The position numbers were made by a program, and so were the translations under genes. Positions 5,482 to 7,716 of a DNA stretch of 7,716 nt are shown in pieces. Source of the DNA: an uncultured Coriobacteriaceae bacterium (GTDB taxonomy: Bacteria > Actinomycetota > Coriobacteriia > Coriobacteriales > QAMH01). The DNA is taken from positions 1-7,716 of the forward strand of contig CADBRF010000277.1 of the NCBI GenBank assembly GCA_902796975.1. Reading direction: 5' to 3'. The notes under the pieces are model-generated. The model was not told where the DNA came from and ran no database searches. It saw only the letters and a program-made list of their open reading frames with translations. Within the stretch, counting starts at the first letter, position 1, and the number at the start of each line of letters is the position of its first letter.

Positions 5482-6897
5482 CTAGCTGTTGTCAGCATCT
5501 TCTTCCTTCGGAATGAGGAAAGAGCAGGCAAGGGCCAGGGCAATAAGAATGGCAGAGGCGATCATTGCAGAGGAGTAGCCAGCTGCTGCCCCACCTGTTG
5601 CGGCAACGGTCTGCATGACGGCGTAGAGAATGGCGAAGCTGAGGCCCGCGCCAAGGTTAAAAGCGCCTGCGTTCATGCCGGGGAGGTAGCCTGGGTTGTC
5701 CTTTGGCGAAAGCACGATGCCGAGGCCATTGAGCATGATGTTCGCAGTGCCAGCGTATGCGACGCCGAGGACCACAGAGATTATGACAAGTCCGGGGATG
5801 GACGCAGAATGCGCCAGCATGAAACCGAAGATTACACCGCATATGCTCACGATGAGACCGCAGCGAAGCACCTTGTGGTAGCCAAATTTGCTGGCCAGCA
5901 CACCGGCGACAGGGCCGAAGCAAAGGCCGAGGAGCGCATAGGGGGTAAGGGTGGCGATGGAGACCACGTCGGCTCCCAGGTTGACCCCCATGTTCGGGTC
6001 TTGCGCAATTGCAGGGACAATGCCGTTCATAACGGCGAAGACGCCCGTCATGGTGAGGAGCGTGGTGAGCAGAAGACCCCAGGTGCGGCGCTGACGCAGG
6101 TAATGCGTGGATACGAGTGGAGCTTCCTTCTTCTTCTCGATATTCCAGAAGATGACAAAGAAGACTACAGCTACCACGACCAGCACGATGACGAGCGCGA
6201 GGTTGGCACCCGCGAGCTTCTGGATTTCGTTGATGGCGAGGTAGGTTGCAAGGAAGGCGATGCCGAGCGAGAAGACGCCTGCCCAGTCCATCTTGGGTGT
6301 CTCTTCCGCGGTGCTCTCGTTTGCGAAGACGAAGACCAGGATTACTGCGAGAATCGCGACAGCTGCCATCACGATGAAGACGGCGCGGAACCCGAAATTG
6401 CCCGCAAGCCAACCGCCAAGCAGGGCGTCAACACCGGCAATGCCGCCGTTGACTGAGGTGAGAATGGCCATGAGCCGGGTGTAGCGGGCCTCTTCGGTCA
6501 CCTCGGCATGCAGCATGATGAGACACATGGGGACAACAGGACCAGCGACGCCCTGCAGGACACGGCCGATCATGAGAACGCTCACGTTGGGAGCGAGTGC
6601 GCTCACGATGCAGCCCAGCGCCGTGAGAGCGAGCATGCCCGTGAGAACCTTTTTGCGCCCGATAAGGTCTGCCAAGCGCGGGAGGAAGAGGGAGAAAAGA
6701 GCCGCAGCCGTGAAGAAGACCGTCTGCGTGTTGCCGATGGCGACGTCTGTGGTGTGGAGCTCCTGCTGCATGGTAACAAGAGCTGGGGAGAGCATCGACG
6801 CATTGAGCTGGAAGGCGAAAATCGCGACGAGAAGGGCTGCCATGAGGGCAGCAATTGAGCGCTTCCTGCCCTGAGATTGTGTAGTTTCTTGTGTCAT
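5482..6897 (-). CDS. MFS transporter, DHA-type (drug:H+ antiporter-like)
   Basis: A 471-residue major facilitator superfamily protein with about 14 hydrophobic segments, resembling the DHA2 group. The first loop carries motif A as LADLIGRKK (75-83). The fifth segment region has an antiporter-type motif C (GGIAGVDALLGGWLAGNFGFR, residues 151-171) with the usual proline replaced by valine. Short charged tails lie at both ends (TQETTQSQGRKR at the start; PKEEDADNS at the end). The ATG at 6897 is six bases after the nucleoside hydrolase stop, and GGA nine bases upstream lies within the end of that gene, so translation is probably coupled. By sequence type it would be called a drug exporter, but its position between nucleoside hydrolase and ribokinase suggests it handles a nucleoside, ribose or released base. 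The direction of transport is unknown. Confidence 0.88.
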   Translation of the reverse strand: MTQETTQSQGRKRSIAALMAALLVAIFAFQLNASMLSPALVTMQQELHTTDVAIGNTQTVFFTAAALFSLFLPRLADLIGRKKVLTGMLALTALGCIVSALAPNVSVLMIGRVLQGVAGPVVPMCLIMLHAEVTEEARYTRLMAILTSVNGGIAGVDALLGGWLAGNFGFRAVFIVMAAVAILAVILVFVFANESTAEETPKMDWAGVFSLGIAFLATYLAINEIQKLAGANLALVIVLVVVAVVFFVIFWNIEKKKEAPLVSTHYLRQRRTWGLLLTTLLTMTGVFAVMNGIVPAIAQDPNMGVNLGADVVSIATLTPYALLGLCFGPVAGVLASKFGYHKVLRCGLIVSICGVIFGFMLAHSASIPGLVIISVVLGVAYAGTANIMLNGLGIVLSPKDNPGYLPGMNAGAFNLGAGLSFAILYAVMQTVAATGGAAAGYSSAMIASAILIALALACSFLIPKEEDADNS

Positions 6898-6903
6898 CGT
6901 GCT

Positions 6904-7716
6904 TTATCCAATTCTCCTGATAGTATCGGTAACGAGATCCCAGAATTTCTGCCAGTCCAACTTGGTGGCGACCTGGGTGTGGCATTCTTCAGGGGAGGGT
7001 TCCGGACCACGGAGATCGGCGACGGTCATACCCAGGGTCAGCTCACCGCGAATTTCCACATCGACAGGGCAACGTCTGGTCTGCACGACGGCGGGGTCGA
7101 TGAGGTAGGCGATAGTGCAAGGGTCATGGACGGGCGGGTCGACAAAATCCTGGTTGTCCTGGTATGCCTTGCGGAAGAAATCCATGAGGCCGCTTACGAA
7201 CTGAGAGAGGGGAGTCCCCACGGATTCGATTTGCGCCTGGGCAGCAGGTGTGCAGAGGGCCTGGTGTGTGAGATCGAGGCCAACCATCGTGATGGGCCAC
7301 GGCTCATTGAAGACGATATGAGCGGCGTCTGGATCCACCTTGATGTTGAATTCCGCGACAGCGCTCCAGTTGCCAACATGGTAGCCGCCACCCATGAGGA
7401 CGACTTCCTTCACACGCGAAACGATTCTCGGTTCAAGACGGCACGCCATCGCGATGTTGGTAAGCGGGCCGGTTGGAACGAGCGTGATGGTACCTGGCTC
7501 GTTTTCCATAATGGTCTTAATGATGTAGTTCACTGCATGCATCTGCTCGAGCGGGCGGGTGGGTTCGGGTAGTTCCACGCCGTCCAGGCCGGTTTCTCCA
7601 TGTATCGTTGCAGCGACTTCCTGCTCTCTGATGAGTGGGCGATCGCAGCCCGCATAGACGGGGATATCTGTCGCGTGCGCCTTCTCAAGCACGGCACGAG
7701 CGTTGTAGGTGACTTT
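6904..7716 (-). CDS. Ribonucleoside hydrolase, 5' end beyond the window
   Basis: The C-terminal 270 residues of an inosine/uridine-type nucleoside hydrolase, which uses Ca2+ and water to split ribonucleosides into base and ribose. The reading frame is open to the right edge, so the N-terminus, including the DTDPGxDD calcium motif, lies outside; about 45-50 residues should be missing from a ~315-residue protein. Visible family motifs in order are PVYAGCDRPL, HGETGLDGVELP, VPTGPLTNIA, VVLMGGG, AEFNIKVDPDAA, MVGLDLTHQ and HDPCTIAYLIDP. The last holds the His of the active site and an Asp expected to bind calcium. The RGELTLGMTVADLRG segment near the end is like that of RihA/RihB-type enzymes, but base preference is not settled. 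A GTG at 7692 could serve as a start only for an implausibly short protein. It is the first visible gene of the cluster with MFS and rbsK, so any promoter lies outside the window. Confidence 0.92.
   Translation of the reverse strand, partial: KVTYNARAVLEKAHATDIPVYAGCDRPLIREQEVAATIHGETGLDGVELPEPTRPLEQMHAVNYIIKTIMENEPGTITLVPTGPLTNIAMACRLEPRIVSRVKEVVLMGGGYHVGNWSAVAEFNIKVDPDAAHIVFNEPWPITMVGLDLTHQALCTPAAQAQIESVGTPLSQFVSGLMDFFRKAYQDNQDFVDPPVHDPCTIAYLIDPAVVQTRRCPVDVEIRGELTLGMTVADLRGPEPSPEECHTQVATKLDWQKFWDLVTDTIRRIG

Noticed and set aside
5657..6412. 251-residue open frame on - within the MFS gene in another phase
   Set aside because: Arg/His/Pro-rich translation typical of an out-of-frame reading of a G+C-rich gene; the MFS frame has clear membrane segments and motifs.
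5809..6456. 215-residue open frame on + opposite the MFS gene
   Set aside because: Asp/Glu/His-rich antisense shadow with no domain.
6877..7572. 231-residue open frame on + opposite the nucleoside hydrolase
   Set aside because: Antisense to a gene with a full set of nucleoside hydrolase motifs; no family resemblance of its own.

Overview
The window looks like an ordinary chromosomal stretch of a Gram-positive bacterium. Moderate-to-high G+C, GTG and TTG starts alongside ATG, purine-rich ribosome binding sites, and the character of the Nudix, PrsW and EamA proteins all suggest Actinomycetota, perhaps Coriobacteriia. That placement is inferred from protein flavour and is low to moderate in confidence. 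No rRNA, tRNA, CRISPR array, insertion sequence or prophage gene was seen.

Layout from left to right: a compact hairpin terminator at the left edge (1-24); a gene-poor leader of about 230 bases; a Nudix hydrolase on + (259-771); a convergent bile acid:sodium symporter-family transporter on - (785-1771); an EamA/DMT-family transporter on - (1938-2873); a divergent intergenic region (2874-3045); a PrsW-family membrane protease-like protein and a beta-carbonic anhydrase, both on + (3046-3780 and 3851-4405); a very long imperfect hairpin between convergent genes (4414-4479); and a three-gene - strand cluster read right to left: nucleoside hydrolase (5' end cut by the right edge), MFS transporter, ribokinase.

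The clearest shared job is in the right-hand cluster. The hydrolase splits ribonucleosides into base and ribose, and ribokinase converts ribose to ribose 5-phosphate. The MFS protein between them is a good candidate for moving a nucleoside, ribose or base across the membrane. Hydrolase and MFS genes are only 6 bases apart, and an 86-base gap with a small hairpin separates MFS from rbsK. The remaining genes look like independent housekeeping or transport units: nucleotide-pool sanitation, solute transport, membrane proteolysis and CO2/bicarbonate interconversion.

I found no convincing new multi-gene system. The items most worth a second look are the 66-base hairpin between the carbonic anhydrase and ribokinase genes, the apparent loss of sodium-site residues in the symporter-family protein, and the drug-efflux-type MFS inside a nucleoside salvage cluster.
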